Of a DNA stretch of 64,000 nucleotides, positions 1-8,767 are shown piece by piece. The stretch comes from Lentilactobacillus parakefiri (lineage in GTDB: Bacteria > Bacillota > Bacilli > Lactobacillales > Lactobacillaceae). The notes under the pieces are model-generated. The model saw nothing but the letters and a program-made list of their open reading frames with translations, searched no databases and was not told where the DNA came from. The position numbers and the translations under genes were made by a program. How positions within the stretch are numbered: the first letter of the stretch is position 1; every line of letters begins with the position of its first letter. Location of the stretch: contig NZ_BDGB01000044.1 of assembly GCF_002157585.1 (NCBI RefSeq), positions 62,001 to 126,000 on the forward strand, written 5' to 3'.

Positions 1-2040
1 CATGACAACTTGGATGGTCGTTATCAACTTGTCTTGACTGGTGTAATTAAGCATTGTCTGCAGGAAGTCGGTATCAGCCAACTGGGCCTTGGTGATGTAA
101 TAGACATTGGCAGCACCGGATTTTTGTAACCCGTTTAAGTAGTCATAAATGTTGTTCAGCTGGTCAGTTGAGGAATTCACCTGAGAACTAACCTGCTTCA
201 ATTGCCTTTGAACTTGACTAATTTGTTGACTGTAACTTTGAAGATTGTTAGCACTGTTTTGGCCGTAGTTTTGAATGACGGATCCCTCAGCATTCAACTG
301 GTTGATACCAGCCGAGACGCTTTGCAGTGACTGGTTCAATTCGTTGATTTTCTGCTGATACATGCGAACTCTGCGAGAGGCGCCTTGCTGGACAGTTACA
401 CTGGCATTTCCAGCGACGCTGTTGACTTGCGAGGCCAAACTCGAACTATCTTCAACAATTTGATTGCTCTTTTTGACCAAGTTCTGCATGGCCTTGACCT
501 GCTGCTTGAGACCTGACAAATTCAGGTTGCTGCCGCTGGTTTGGATGCCGTTTGAAGCCTGAGAGAGCTGTCCCGTTGCCTGCTTAGCGTTCAAACCGAT
601 GGACTCAAGTTGATTGGAAACGTAATATTTCTCAATTGGCATGCCACTCGGCTGTGTCAAAGAATAAGCGGCACTGACACCTTTTGTATGCTGAAGCTTG
701 GTGGTTAACTGGTCTAAATGCTGGAGATATTTTTCGTTATCTAACGGTCGATCATTCTTCAGGTAAATCGTGATTGGAGTTGCTTTTCCCTGCGTGAAAT
801 GAGCCTGGAGAACGTGGGCACCCTTAACCGCTTGATTTGTCTGGGTTAAGTTAGTCATTGGTGAAAAGTTCAAGCTGGTATGGTAAAAGTAAATAAATGG
901 TAGGGTCAGATAAAGGACGACGAGAAAAGCGGCAATTGGCTGCCAAAGTGAAAAGTCGGTTGCCCGGTTCCAAAAGTGGGACTTCATGGCGCTTAAGGGT
1001 GCACTGGACGGCCAGAAGATACTTTCACCTAAAGCCGCCAGGAAAACGGCGTTGAGGGTTAGGACGGCTAACATTAAGACAACATACGTAATGCCAAGAA
1101 CCCACAGTGACCTCAGTTGATCGTAGTTGATAAACCCACAGCAGGCGAAGATCATCGCCAAGGCACTCCCGACAATTGTGATTGGGAATCGCAGGTCAGA
1201 GATCGTCTGTTGCGTAGCGTAGCGTGCTTCTCGTTGGAGGGCCAGGACGCTTCTGAGCTTACGGTAAATGTAAATGTTCCAAATCGTGCCAATCACAACC
1301 GTGGCGATGCCAATTTCAAGTGGCGTGTATTGGGTGAAAGCAAAGTGAAAATGCTTTGCCAATGTGGTTGAGAGACTGAATGAAGTGGTGAATGCCGCAA
1401 AGAGGGTGATGAAAGAAATAATCGGAGCGAATAACGATCTGAAGTAGATCCCAACGATCAGCATTGACACGGCAAATAAAGTGATCAAGACAATGTTGGT
1501 GACTTGGGCGGTCTTTTGGTTATTGACGTCGCGAACAATTTCGGGGCTGGTAACGTAGGACTTCAAGCCATTGACCTGGACTTCTCCGACCAATTCGTTG
1601 GTGAGAACCCGCAGCGTACTGCTTTTAGCATCAATGTCCAACATCGCATTCTGAGTTGAGCCATCTTTTGACAGTAACTGCTGTCTGCCTGCGACATTGG
1701 TATTGACAGTCACGATCTTCTTAATACTATAAAATGATTGGTGCGCCTTCAGCTTATTTAACGTATTGTCAATCTTAGTCTGCTGTTGATGAGTAATCTT
1801 GCCGTGTGGATTCGTATAGACCACGTTAATGGTTGATGTCTTCGCAAGATTATAGCCCCAATCTTTTCGAAGCTGTTGGGCTTGTGCCGGCTGAGAGCCT
1901 TTAGAAAAGGTTGGCTGACTGTACGTCTGAAGCGTGTCGGTGACGTTTGGAGCGGTTATAATTGCAATAAATGTGATAATCAGCCATACTAACAGCGTGA
2001 ATAGGCGATTTTTGTGTAATTTTGCGATAGTTTCCTTCAT
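1..2040 (-). CDS. MMPL/RND-family membrane exporter, 3' end cut by window edge
   Basis: This is an open frame of 680 codons from the ATG at 2040 to the left edge, so the C-terminus is missing. It starts MKETIAKLHKNRLF, followed at once by a membrane segment (LLVWLIITFIAIITAP). A long extracellular loop follows, then a block of membrane helices (for example TNIVLITLFAVSMLIVGIYF) with the SPEIVRD region typical of MMPL proteins. The part near the window edge is a long Gln/Ser/Asn-rich extracellular coiled-coil stretch. Family members export lipids, peptides or drugs using the proton gradient, but the substrate cannot be told from the sequence. The gene is divergent from the broken hydrolase at 2194; the roughly 150-bp gap must hold both promoters. 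The MMPL assignment rests on topology and motifs and is fairly secure. Confidence 0.85.
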   Translation of the reverse strand, partial: MKETIAKLHKNRLFTLLVWLIITFIAIITAPNVTDTLQTYSQPTFSKGSQPAQAQQLRKDWGYNLAKTSTINVVYTNPHGKITHQQQTKIDNTLNKLKAHQSFYSIKKIVTVNTNVAGRQQLLSKDGSTQNAMLDIDAKSSTLRVLTNELVGEVQVNGLKSYVTSPEIVRDVNNQKTAQVTNIVLITLFAVSMLIVGIYFRSLFAPIISFITLFAAFTTSFSLSTTLAKHFHFAFTQYTPLEIGIATVVIGTIWNIYIYRKLRSVLALQREARYATQQTISDLRFPITIVGSALAMIFACCGFINYDQLRSLWVLGITYVVLMLAVLTLNAVFLAALGESIFWPSSAPLSAMKSHFWNRATDFSLWQPIAAFLVVLYLTLPFIYFYHTSLNFSPMTNLTQTNQAVKGAHVLQAHFTQGKATPITIYLKNDRPLDNEKYLQHLDQLTTKLQHTKGVSAAYSLTQPSGMPIEKYYVSNQLESIGLNAKQATGQLSQASNGIQTSGSNLNLSGLKQQVKAMQNLVKKSNQIVEDSSSLASQVNSVAGNASVTVQQGASRRVRMYQQKINELNQSLQSVSAGINQLNAEGSVIQNYGQNSANNLQSYSQQISQVQRQLKQVSSQVNSSTDQLNNIYDYLNGLQKSGAANVYYITKAQLADTDFLQTMLNYTSQDKLITTIQVVM

Positions 2041-2193
2041 TGATTCGTCCCCTAAATATGTATGTGTGAAAAAGGCTCATATATTAAGAGTTTACCATTT
2101 TATAAGGCCTAGTGCGATACGTTTTAGGCGTTTTGTGTTATATTGAGAAAATTGTTGTGTAAATGAATCGGTGATTGATGGGAGGTTCGAAAC

Positions 2194-3157
2194 GTGTGTA
2201 CGAGTATTTTTCAAATTGGCCAAGAAGACGGCGCCCATGTATTGGCCAACGCTGGGGGCTTCCCCCGTTTTTGTCCCCCGTCACTATGGGTGGCATTCAG
2301 TATATGATGACAAACGTTACGTCACTAAGTATGCCACGCTGGGCTCTGGCCACCAGCACGCCAGGCGAATTGACATGTCAGATGGCGTTAATGAATTTGG
2401 CTTGGCTGTTCAAAAGCTAACGTTTACGAATGGCAGTCAGCTTGTTGAGACACCGGGTGAAGATAAAATTCATTTGGCACCGTTCGAGCTATCATTCTTT
2501 TTGCTGTCCAATTACCGATCGGTTGAAGATATTGAGGCACATGTTGAAGAAATTGAACTGATGGCTGACAAGTATAGCTTGATGAAGTATGGTCACAGTG
2601 AACTGCATTTTGCTGCCAGCGATCCGACTGGCCGCATCGTCGTGATTGAACCGGTGACGACGCCGATTGAAATGATTGAAAATCCACTGGGGGTCTTGAC
2701 CAACAGCAATCACTTCGGCAGACAGATTGAGAAGTTGAACAAGTATCTGGACTTCACACCGGACTTTATGAATGGAACGGTTCCGCTCAATACACCACGG
2801 GTGACCACCGGTAACGTATCTGGCAAATCAATTCCCCCGGGTTCATACTCCCCGGGATCAAGATTCATTCGGGCAGCCTACTTAAAGGAAAGAATTGACG
2901 TCCCCGGAAACGAAAATGAAGCCGTTGATAACTGCTGGCATTTGTTGGATGCAGTTAATGTGCCAAAGAGTAAGGAACACCAGCCGACTTATTCCGTCTA
3001 CCGGGCGGCCGTTTGTTGTGAAAGCCGCAACTACTACTATCAGCCATATCATGCCAAGTCGGTCGCCAAAGTTCAGCTGACCGATGAGCTGATCGAATTT
3101 AATGAAGTAAAATTTTTCAAAGTAGCTGACCAAATCAGCTTTAATGAGTTAAACTAA
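2194..3157 (+). pseudogene. Choloylglycine hydrolase / penicillin V acylase family gene, frameshifted by internal deletion
   Basis: The true start is GTG 2194, 8 nt after a GGGAGG ribosome site. It gives Val/Met-Cys2-Thr-Ser, where Cys2 is the N-terminal nucleophile of linear amide C-N hydrolases. This frame reads as far as HVLA and then runs into a stop near 2310. The rest of the protein (PTLGASPVFVPRHY to the end at 3157) continues in the next frame. Family members have HVLARTMD at the junction; the R..D segment, including the catalytic Arg and Asp equivalent to Arg18 and Asp21 of bile salt hydrolase, is absent. The junction sequence is a single TTGGCC. The simplest explanation is a 17-nt deletion between two TTGGCC repeats, one at LA and one at the expected D-W-P. 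The C-terminal half is intact (SRFIRAAYLKE, CCESRNYYYQ). The enzyme would have cleaved conjugated bile salts, penicillin V or acyl-homoserine lactones; it should now be inactive. Confidence 0.85.
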
Positions 3158-3183
3158 TGTATTGAGGATATTAGCGGGGAGAA

Positions 3184-3810
3184 ATGACGTTGCGAAAACA
3201 AGGCTGGCGGTTTACTGTCATATTATTACTGACGTTTGCGGTGTTGGCAGCCGGCGTTTCATTGCGCGGCCAGCTGAGTCACCGTCCGCAGCGAAGGTCT
3301 GTGCCGACATTGGTTCAAAAAAAGACCGATCATTTTTCGACCGAGCAAAAGCGAACCTTTATCAGCCGAGTAGGGGCGCCGGCTGTTAAGCTGTATTTGA
3401 AGAATCGCCAAGTACTGCCAAGCGTTGTCATTGCCCAGGCAATTCTGGAGTCTCAGTTTGGAACATCCGAACTGTCAACGCAAGCCAACAATTTATTTGG
3501 TATCAAAGGTCGGTACCACGGCCAATCGGTCCAGTTCTACACCCGAGAAGTTGAAAATGGCAAGTCAATCAAGGTCCTGGCCGAGTTTAGAAAGTATCCG
3601 AACTTGGCGGCTTCGATCGCTGACCACAACCAACTGGTGAGCGATAAGTTCATCAAAGCCAAAAACATCTTGAGTTACCGCAAATCAACCCACTTACTGC
3701 AGGAAAATGGGTACGCAACCGATCCTCACTACGCTGCCAAATTGAACCGCCTGATTGTCAAATATCAGCTAAGCCGTTATGATTTAAAAGCAATTAATGA
3801 ACGTGTCTAA
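3184..3810 (+). CDS. Secreted glucosaminidase-domain peptidoglycan hydrolase
   Basis: The protein has 208 residues. ATG 3184 follows a GGGGAGA ribosome site. Residues 1-30 form a basic N-terminus and a hydrophobic segment (FTVILLLTFAVLAAGVSL), a signal peptide or membrane anchor. Residues from about 62 match the mannosyl-glycoprotein endo-beta-N-acetylglucosaminidase fold (glycoside hydrolase family 73 type): VLPSVVIAQAILESQFGTSELS carries the catalytic Glu, followed by NNLFGIKG and the YPNLAASIADH region. Such enzymes cleave N-acetylglucosaminyl bonds of peptidoglycan in cell separation or autolysis. There is no separate cell-wall-binding domain, so it is a small single-domain version, probably held at the membrane. 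It follows the broken acylase by 26 bp. Confidence 0.88.
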   Translation: MTLRKQGWRFTVILLLTFAVLAAGVSLRGQLSHRPQRRSVPTLVQKKTDHFSTEQKRTFISRVGAPAVKLYLKNRQVLPSVVIAQAILESQFGTSELSTQANNLFGIKGRYHGQSVQFYTREVENGKSIKVLAEFRKYPNLAASIADHNQLVSDKFIKAKNILSYRKSTHLLQENGYATDPHYAAKLNRLIVKYQLSRYDLKAINERV

Positions 3811-3869
3811 GAGGGTCAGGATTCTTTGAAGGCCGTTTAAATGAAAAATTTGTTGAGGTGAACGCCACA

Positions 3870-4631
3870 TTGTTGAATTGGGTTTCTGATCTATACGGGC
3901 CATTTTTTGATCCCCATAATTGGGAAACGGTCATCACCAGCGGCAGTGACTGGTTAATCATTCTGTCGCTGGTAACGATTGAATGTTTGCTGTCAGTGGA
4001 TAACGCGGTGGTTCTAGCCGCTCAGACCCAGGCACTGCCAACCAAAGTCCAGCGGGAAAAATCCCTGTTCTATGGCTTATGGGGTGCTTATTTATTCCGT
4101 TTCCTAATCATTGGAGCCGGGACTTACCTGATTCATTTTTGGGAAATTAAAGTTGTCGGCTCGCTGTACTTATTCTATCTGGTTTACCAGTTTTTCCGGA
4201 AAACCAAGATTGTTCGGACCAAGAAGCTGGCTGGCAGTAAACGGCACGGAGTTTCACTGTTTTGGTCGGTGGTTGCCCAAATTGAGTTCATGGATGTGGT
4301 CTTTTCAATCGATTCCGTCCTGGCATCCCTGGCAATTTCATCCAACCCGGTGATTGTCCTTCTGGGTGGGATGATCGGTATCCTCGCCATGCGGGGAGTT
4401 GCCGAAGTCATTATGAAGCTGATGGGGATTATCCCCGAGCTTCAGCCAATGGCGTACGTTTTAATTGGAATCATTGCCTTAAAACTGTTTCTGTCGATTC
4501 CGGCGATTGATATTGAAATTCCGGCCGCAATCTTTGGCGGCATCGTGATTGCGGCGGTCATCATTACTTTGATTATTCACTATGTCAGAAAAAAGCGGAG
4601 GACTAACGATGAGCACGGAGATAACGCCTGA
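3870..4631 (+). CDS. TerC family integral membrane protein
   Basis: This is a multi-pass membrane protein of about 253 residues. TTG 3870 is preferred because GAGGTG at 3855-3860 sits 9 nt upstream; the GTG at 3858 lies inside that ribosome site. The TerC hallmarks are an acidic first motif (TIECLLSVDNAVVLA) and a second one in the later half (EFMDVVFSIDSVLA), with seven or so hydrophobic helices. TerC/Alx-like proteins are linked to manganese or other metal export and to metalation of secreted proteins. The C-terminus (HYVRKKRRTNDEHGDNA) is basic then acidic and cytoplasmic. It overlaps the thioredoxin gene by 23 nt, which indicates translational coupling. That pairing may reflect redox or metal work on exported proteins, but this is inference. 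Confidence 0.88.
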   Translation: MLNWVSDLYGPFFDPHNWETVITSGSDWLIILSLVTIECLLSVDNAVVLAAQTQALPTKVQREKSLFYGLWGAYLFRFLIIGAGTYLIHFWEIKVVGSLYLFYLVYQFFRKTKIVRTKKLAGSKRHGVSLFWSVVAQIEFMDVVFSIDSVLASLAISSNPVIVLLGGMIGILAMRGVAEVIMKLMGIIPELQPMAYVLIGIIALKLFLSIPAIDIEIPAAIFGGIVIAAVIITLIIHYVRKKRRTNDEHGDNA

Positions 4632-4938
4632 AAATTTAGCGGCTGAAACCCATAATCCACTGACTGTAATTGATTTCTGGGCACCATGGTGTGGTCCCTG
4701 CAAGATTTTGGACCCGGTTTTGGCCGATTTAGAAATTAATTATGGCGACCAAATTCACTTTGGCAAGATGAACGTCGACGGTAACCAGGAAGTTGCTGAA
4801 AAGTATCACGTCCTGAGTGTGCCTAGCCTGGTCATTTTCAAGAATGGCAAAGCAGTCGAAAAGGTGAGCGGTGTCTATCCAAAAGAGAAATTACAAAAAT
4901 ATTTTGATCAAAAATTAGCAGAGGTTCAATCAGTTTGA
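4609..4938 (+). CDS. trxA: Thioredoxin
   Basis: The protein has 109 residues. ATG 4609 is chosen because GGAGG lies at 4597-4601; an upstream in-frame ATG at 4582 is deep inside the TerC gene and has no ribosome site. The redox motif WCGPC is at residues 27-31, preceded by VIDFWAP, and the cis-proline is in SVPSLVIF. It reduces protein disulfides using thioredoxin reductase, which is not in this window. Length and motifs are those of a standard cytoplasmic thioredoxin. It overlaps terC and ends just before a convergent small membrane-protein gene whose stop is at 4947. Genomes of lactobacilli often carry several trx copies, so this may be a secondary one. Confidence 0.92.
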   Translation: MSTEITPENLAAETHNPLTVIDFWAPWCGPCKILDPVLADLEINYGDQIHFGKMNVDGNQEVAEKYHVLSVPSLVIFKNGKAVEKVSGVYPKEKLQKYFDQKLAEVQSV

Positions 4939-4946
4939 TGGGTATT

Positions 4947-5336
4947 CTACCGAAACGGCGGGATGCCTTTTTGTTTTGCCATTGGGGTTAGCTTGGCATT
5001 CAGGATGTCTAGTCCCTGAAGCGGGAAGTTGAATATTGGTGCGATGATTGCTGGCTTGCCGGGATCTGGGACCACTTGGCTTTCTTTAAGATTGGGTAGC
5101 ATTTTTGCCAAGTCGACCTGGGTTAGATTGAGGGCTTTGCTGTAATACATGACTCGCTGAAAGACCAGGTTCTTAAACCATAGGTAGTAAACAATTCCAG
5201 CAGCGGCAACATACCAAAAGATCGTCCAAGTGATGCCAATTTTTTCTGGCGATAAAATATTAGTGAATAAAGCCAAGATAACAAAGGCACAGTATGTTAA
5301 AATGCTAATTATGGTTAGTTTAGATTTGGTTGACAT
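4947..5336 (-). CDS. Small membrane protein of unknown function
   Basis: The protein has 129 residues. The frame is open further upstream, but ATG 5336 (MSTKSKLTII) is the likely start because the longer N-terminus overlaps the divergent acetyltransferase and lacks membrane-protein character. Two hydrophobic helices are visible, about residues 8-28 and 36-56 (IGITWTIFWYVAAAGIVYYLWF). A cytoplasmic tail follows, containing LNLTQVDLAKMLPNLKESQ and ending KGIPPFR. No family is recognised. It is convergent with trxA, with only 8 bp between the stops. Confidence 0.55.
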   Translation of the reverse strand: MSTKSKLTIISILTYCAFVILALFTNILSPEKIGITWTIFWYVAAAGIVYYLWFKNLVFQRVMYYSKALNLTQVDLAKMLPNLKESQVVPDPGKPAIIAPIFNFPLQGLDILNAKLTPMAKQKGIPPFR

Positions 5337-5424
5337 AATTGACCAACTTTCATAACGAAATTTGTGATACCATTTAGATATAATTATAGACAAGTTGGAA
5401 AAATATAGATAGTGAGATGAAATT

Positions 5425-5979
5425 GTGAAATTTTCAGTAGAGACAATTGATCGCAAAGATTATGCGGCTGTACGAGGTATTATCGCAGATAGTTATCAAA
5501 ATGACGGGCCAAACACAGACGGTGATGAGGTCGATATGGTCGATCGTCTGCGGGACAGCGAATCCTATAACGATCAATTTGAGGTCGTCGCAAAAGACCA
5601 CAACCATCGAGTGATTGGCCACGCCATGATGGTGCCGGCGGAGGTTCGTTCTGCGACTGTCAAATTCCCAATCGTGTCCATCGTTGAAATTGGTGTTTTG
5701 CATGGTTATCGAAACGACGGCATTGGCCAAGAGATGGTAATTGAATTAGAAACCCGGGCTCGATTGGCGGGCTATCATGCCGTTAGTGCAATTGACCACT
5801 CTGATTTCTTCTTTAAAAACAACTATGTCCCTGCTGATAACTTCAACATTTTGCCAACCGTTGCGGTTGATTTCAATGACAATTTGATCAAACCATTATT
5901 TGACGGTGCTTTGTACCATAAGGGCGGCAAGATTTACTATCCTGAAGAATTCTTTGGGATTCGCAGCACGAATTATTAA
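5425..5979 (+). CDS. GNAT family N-acetyltransferase
   Basis: The protein has 184 residues, with a GTG start at 5425. The ribosome site is weak (AGTGAGATGA). The GNAT fold is visible as an N-terminal strand and helix (YAAVRGIIADSY), the strand IVEIGVLHGYRNDGIGQEMV, which carries the acetyl-CoA pyrophosphate loop (R-x-D-G-I-G), and the late FFFKNNYVPAD motif. It transfers an acetyl group from acetyl-CoA to an unknown amine. The C-terminal part (FDGALYHKGGKIYYPEEFFG) resembles the YhbS-type subfamily. It is divergent from the small membrane-protein gene; the roughly 90-bp gap must carry both promoters. No substrate can be assigned. Confidence 0.8.
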   Translation: MKFSVETIDRKDYAAVRGIIADSYQNDGPNTDGDEVDMVDRLRDSESYNDQFEVVAKDHNHRVIGHAMMVPAEVRSATVKFPIVSIVEIGVLHGYRNDGIGQEMVIELETRARLAGYHAVSAIDHSDFFFKNNYVPADNFNILPTVAVDFNDNLIKPLFDGALYHKGGKIYYPEEFFGIRSTNY

Positions 5980-5984
5980 TTTAA

Positions 5985-6205
5985 TCATGTAAGCCACATG
6001 AAGTAGTCAATTCCTCTGGGTGTCAGAAAGCCGGTGGGAGATGCGAACCGGTCAGGACGGATTGACAAAATACCGTGGCGATTTTAACGGATAATAACTA
6101 GAGCCGATATCATCTAGTGAGTGAGCTGTGTAATGACAGCTAAACTGGGTGGTACCACGCTGAAGCGTCCCTTAGTCTATTTTTGACTAGGGGACGCTTT
6201 TTATA
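5985..6205 (+). promoter_or_regulatory. T-box leader, probably tyrosine-specific, ahead of the NhaC-family gene
   Basis: The T-box sequence CTGGGTGGTACCACG lies at about 6145-6159. It is followed by a terminator with arms AGCGTCCC and GGGGACGCT (6164-6198) and a T-run. Stem I closes with GCCAC (5993-5997) pairing GTGGC (6075-6079). An AGTA element (6002-6005) faces the right strand AAAATACC, which places UAC (Tyr) at 6071-6073 as the specifier. Uncharged tRNA(Tyr) binding would favour the antiterminator and turn on the downstream transporter. The specifier assignment is my reading of the fold. Confidence 0.85.
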
Positions 6206-6221
6206 TGGAGGAGTAAATGAA

Positions 6222-7619
6222 ATGGAAAATGATGTCAAAGAACCAACAATTAGTTTAACCGAAGGTATTATCGTATTGTTGATGATGCTTATGATCATGG
6301 GTTTCAGCGTGATTAAACTGCAAATTTCGCCGCAAATTCCAATCTTGTTTGTGATTCTGCTATTAATTGCCTGGGCCAAAGTTCGTCGCTTTTCCTGGAA
6401 CGCTGTCAATCAAGGAATCATTAACGGAATCTCGACCGGCATTATCCCAATGTTTATTTTTATTTTAATTGGTGCATTGATTAGTTCATGGATCGCTGCA
6501 GGCGTGATTCCGTCACTGATGGTCTATGGTTTTCATTTAATTAGTGCCGAATGGTTCCTGCCGTCTGTTTTTGTGGTTTGTACAATTGTCGGAACCGCAA
6601 TTGGCAGCGCCTTTACGGTCGTTTCAACGATTGGAATTGCCTTTTTGGGTATGGGTTTGACGATGGGAATTAATCCGGCCATGATTGCCGGAGCTGTTAT
6701 CTCTGGCGCAATTTTTGGTGATAAAACCTCTCCGTTATCAGATTCAACAAATTTGGCCTCAGCCGTGGTTGGGGCGGACTTGTTCGACCATATTCGAAAC
6801 TTGATGTGGTCGACAATCCCCGCCTTTTTCACGTCATTAATTGTGTTCTTTTTGATCGGTCGTACCCACGCCCAACTCAATCCGGCCTCAATTGACCGAA
6901 CTATTAACGTGTTGACTAATCATTTCAGTATCTCACTGTGGACATTTATTCCAATTGTCTTGATGTTTATCTGTGCCTGGCAAAAAATTCCGGCCATTCC
7001 AACCCTATTCATCAATATTTTGGTGGCCGTTTTTATGCAATACATTGAAGAGCCGAAAACAAAAGTTCAAACAGTGGTGAACACGTTGACCAACGGCTAC
7101 GTGTCGCACACGGGTAATAAAAGCGTCGATCAATTACTAACTCGAGGCGGAATTGCCAGCATGATGACGACCATTGCCTTGATTATTTCAGCGCTTGCTT
7201 TGGGTGGTTTTCTCATGAAATTTGGTGTAATTGACGCTGTGATGGGGCCACTGTCGCGTAAGCTGCAGTCAAATGGCTCACTCATTTTAGCTGTTATTTT
7301 AAGTGGCGTCGGTGTCAATATCTTTGTGGGTGAACAATACTTGTCAGTCATCTTGCCTGGAAATGCCTTCAAATCAACCTTTGACAAAGCAAAATTAGCG
7401 CCGGTTGCTTTGAGTCGGGCCCTTGAGGATGGCGGAACAGTGATTAATTACTTGATTCCGTGGGGGGTCGCAGGTGTTTTTGCGGCTAATACGCTTCAAG
7501 TGTCGACGATTTCTTATCTGCCATTTGCTGTTTTTAGTCTTTCTTCACCAATTTTTTCAATCATTAGTGGCTTTACCGGCATCGGACTGAAACATTTGAA
7601 AGCACGTGAAAACGATTAG
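6222..7619 (+). CDS. NhaC/YheL family Na+/H+ antiporter-like transporter (candidate tyrosine transporter)
   Basis: The protein has 465 residues. ATG 6222 follows GGAGGAG (6207-6213) at 8 nt. About ten to twelve hydrophobic helices are visible, with the family signatures GTAIGSAFTVVSTIG and GAIFGDKTSPLSDSTNLAS and the C-terminal SRALEDGGTVINYLIPWGVAG. NhaC proteins exchange sodium for protons. However, members preceded by a tyrosine T-box have been proposed to move an amino acid, and the T-box here points to tyrosine-regulated uptake or exchange. In tyrosine-decarboxylating lactobacilli such transporters may feed that pathway, but no decarboxylase is in this window. It is a single-gene transcript ending before the promoter at 7667. 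Confidence 0.87.
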   Translation: MENDVKEPTISLTEGIIVLLMMLMIMGFSVIKLQISPQIPILFVILLLIAWAKVRRFSWNAVNQGIINGISTGIIPMFIFILIGALISSWIAAGVIPSLMVYGFHLISAEWFLPSVFVVCTIVGTAIGSAFTVVSTIGIAFLGMGLTMGINPAMIAGAVISGAIFGDKTSPLSDSTNLASAVVGADLFDHIRNLMWSTIPAFFTSLIVFFLIGRTHAQLNPASIDRTINVLTNHFSISLWTFIPIVLMFICAWQKIPAIPTLFINILVAVFMQYIEEPKTKVQTVVNTLTNGYVSHTGNKSVDQLLTRGGIASMMTTIALIISALALGGFLMKFGVIDAVMGPLSRKLQSNGSLILAVILSGVGVNIFVGEQYLSVILPGNAFKSTFDKAKLAPVALSRALEDGGTVINYLIPWGVAGVFAANTLQVSTISYLPFAVFSLSSPIFSIISGFTGIGLKHLKAREND

Positions 7620-7666
7620 TATTGCTACTTTAACAACGTTTTACCTAGAAGATCATATTTTTTAAT

Positions 7667-7694
7667 TTGACAAACATTACCCGCTCGTTACATT
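7667..7694 (+). promoter_or_regulatory. Sigma-A-type promoter for the LysM protein gene
   Basis: TTGACA (7667-7672) and TACATT (7689-7694) are separated by 16 bp. Transcription would start near 7701 and give a leader of about 120 nt before the TTG at 7821. No terminator or known riboswitch was seen in that leader. Confidence 0.5.
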
Positions 7695-7820
7695 AGTTAC
7701 GTCAATCCCATTTTTCTTAATACGCGTGATATTGGATGGTAACTTCGTAACTATACACTATGTATTGTTGATCGATGAGGTCGACAAAAATTCTAGACAC
7801 AGATATAGGAGTGTGTAATT

Positions 7821-8435
7821 TTGAAAAAAGTATTATCTATGATCTTCGCTACTTCAGCTGCAGCTATTGGTTTATTCTTCGCAGGATCCGCATATGCTTC
7901 AGCAAGCACAATAGTTACAGTTAAGTCAGGCGACACCGTATGGGGAATCTCACAACAGTACAATTCCTCAGTTAAGGCTATCGAGAGCGCAAACAATCTT
8001 CAGGATGCAAACGTCATTCAAGTTGGTCAGCAATTAACAATTCCTTCAGCTGACGCCACATCAAATACTCAAGGTAGCGCACATGCAGCAACCGCAACGA
8101 CTCAACAGACTCAGAGTTACAGCCAACCAGCTCAAACTCAAACGAACCAAGCACAGACTAGCCAAGCATCAACTTCAACTAGCACTGCTACCAGCGGTTC
8201 AGTTGCTCAACAAGCAGCTCAATTGATGGAACAAAAGACTGGTGTTTCAGCATCAACTTGGATGGCCATCAGTTACCGTGAATCAAGAAACAACCCATCA
8301 GCACAAAACCCAAGCTCAACTGCTCATGGTTTGTACCAATCACTTTACACAACAAGTAATGACTGGCGCGAACAAGTAAATGATGCAGCACGGATTTACC
8401 ATTCACAAGGAATGGGTGCATGGGCATTAAACTAG
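7821..8435 (+). CDS. Secreted LysM protein with C-terminal transglycosylase-like domain
   Basis: The protein has 204 residues. TTG 7821 follows TAGGAGTG. Residues 1-28 are a clear signal peptide ending AYASAS. A single LysM domain (residues about 30-74: VTVKSGDTVWGISQQY to GQQLTIPSA) binds peptidoglycan. A Gln/Thr/Ser/Ala-rich flexible linker fills residues 75-132. The C-terminal domain has MEQKTGVSASTWMAISYRESRNNPSAQNPSS, with the ES/R motif, and ends QGMGAWALN. This layout matches lactobacillar extracellular transglycosylases (IsaA/Sip-like). The TAG stop is fused to the start of a palindromic repeat (8435). Confidence 0.85.
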   Translation: MKKVLSMIFATSAAAIGLFFAGSAYASASTIVTVKSGDTVWGISQQYNSSVKAIESANNLQDANVIQVGQQLTIPSADATSNTQGSAHAATATTQQTQSYSQPAQTQTNQAQTSQASTSTSTATSGSVAQQAAQLMEQKTGVSASTWMAISYRESRNNPSAQNPSSTAHGLYQSLYTTSNDWREQVNDAARIYHSQGMGAWALN

Positions 8436-8582
8436 AGCGCGACAAGACCCGGTTAGGGCCCACCAAGTAGGCTAGGCCGTTTGCATTCGGCCGTCGGAAC
8501 ATAAGCGAAAGCATCCAATGATGAACGGTCTTTGTTCATCGTTGGATGTTTTTGTTTATGTGGCGGGGCCCTGGGTCGTCGG
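8435..8582 (+). repeat. Family-1 palindromic element, copy A
   Basis: The outer arms GCGACAAGACCC and GGGTCGTCGG enclose an inner hairpin. The inner hairpin has arms CATCCAATGATGAAC (8512-8526) and GTTCATCGTTGGATG (8534-8548). An extra block reading AAGTAGGCTAGG...CGGCCGTCGGA (8465-8498) sits inside the left arm; in other copies it lies after the right arm. The element starts at the G of the preceding gene's stop codon and could terminate that transcript. Confidence 0.75.
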
Positions 8583-8633
8583 AGCGTATTTTAAAAGCTG
8601 AAGGGAGCTCGGAAGAGCATAACAAACGCGACA

Positions 8634-8742
8634 GAGCGTGACGAGCCCCGGGGTGATCCCGGAGCATAAGGGAAGCCGGTCAATGATGAACTTGTTCATC
8701 GTTGGCCGGCTTTTCTTATGCAGTAGGGATCAGGGTCGTCGG
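8634..8742 (+). repeat. Family-1 palindromic element, copy B
   Basis: The left arm is GAGCGTGACGAGCCCCGG and the right arm is CAGGGTCGTCGG. The inner stem AAGCCGGTCAATGATGAAC pairs with GTTCATCGTTGGCCGGCTT. The GATGAAC/GTTCATC core is the same as in copy A, while the stem below it differs in sequence yet still pairs. Confidence 0.75.
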
Positions 8743-8767
8743 AACGCGTTTCCACTAGATAGCAGTC

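Noticed and set aside
3841-3857. ATG 3841 as the TerC start
   Set aside because: It is in another frame and TTG 3870 has the ribosome site GAGGTG at a good distance.
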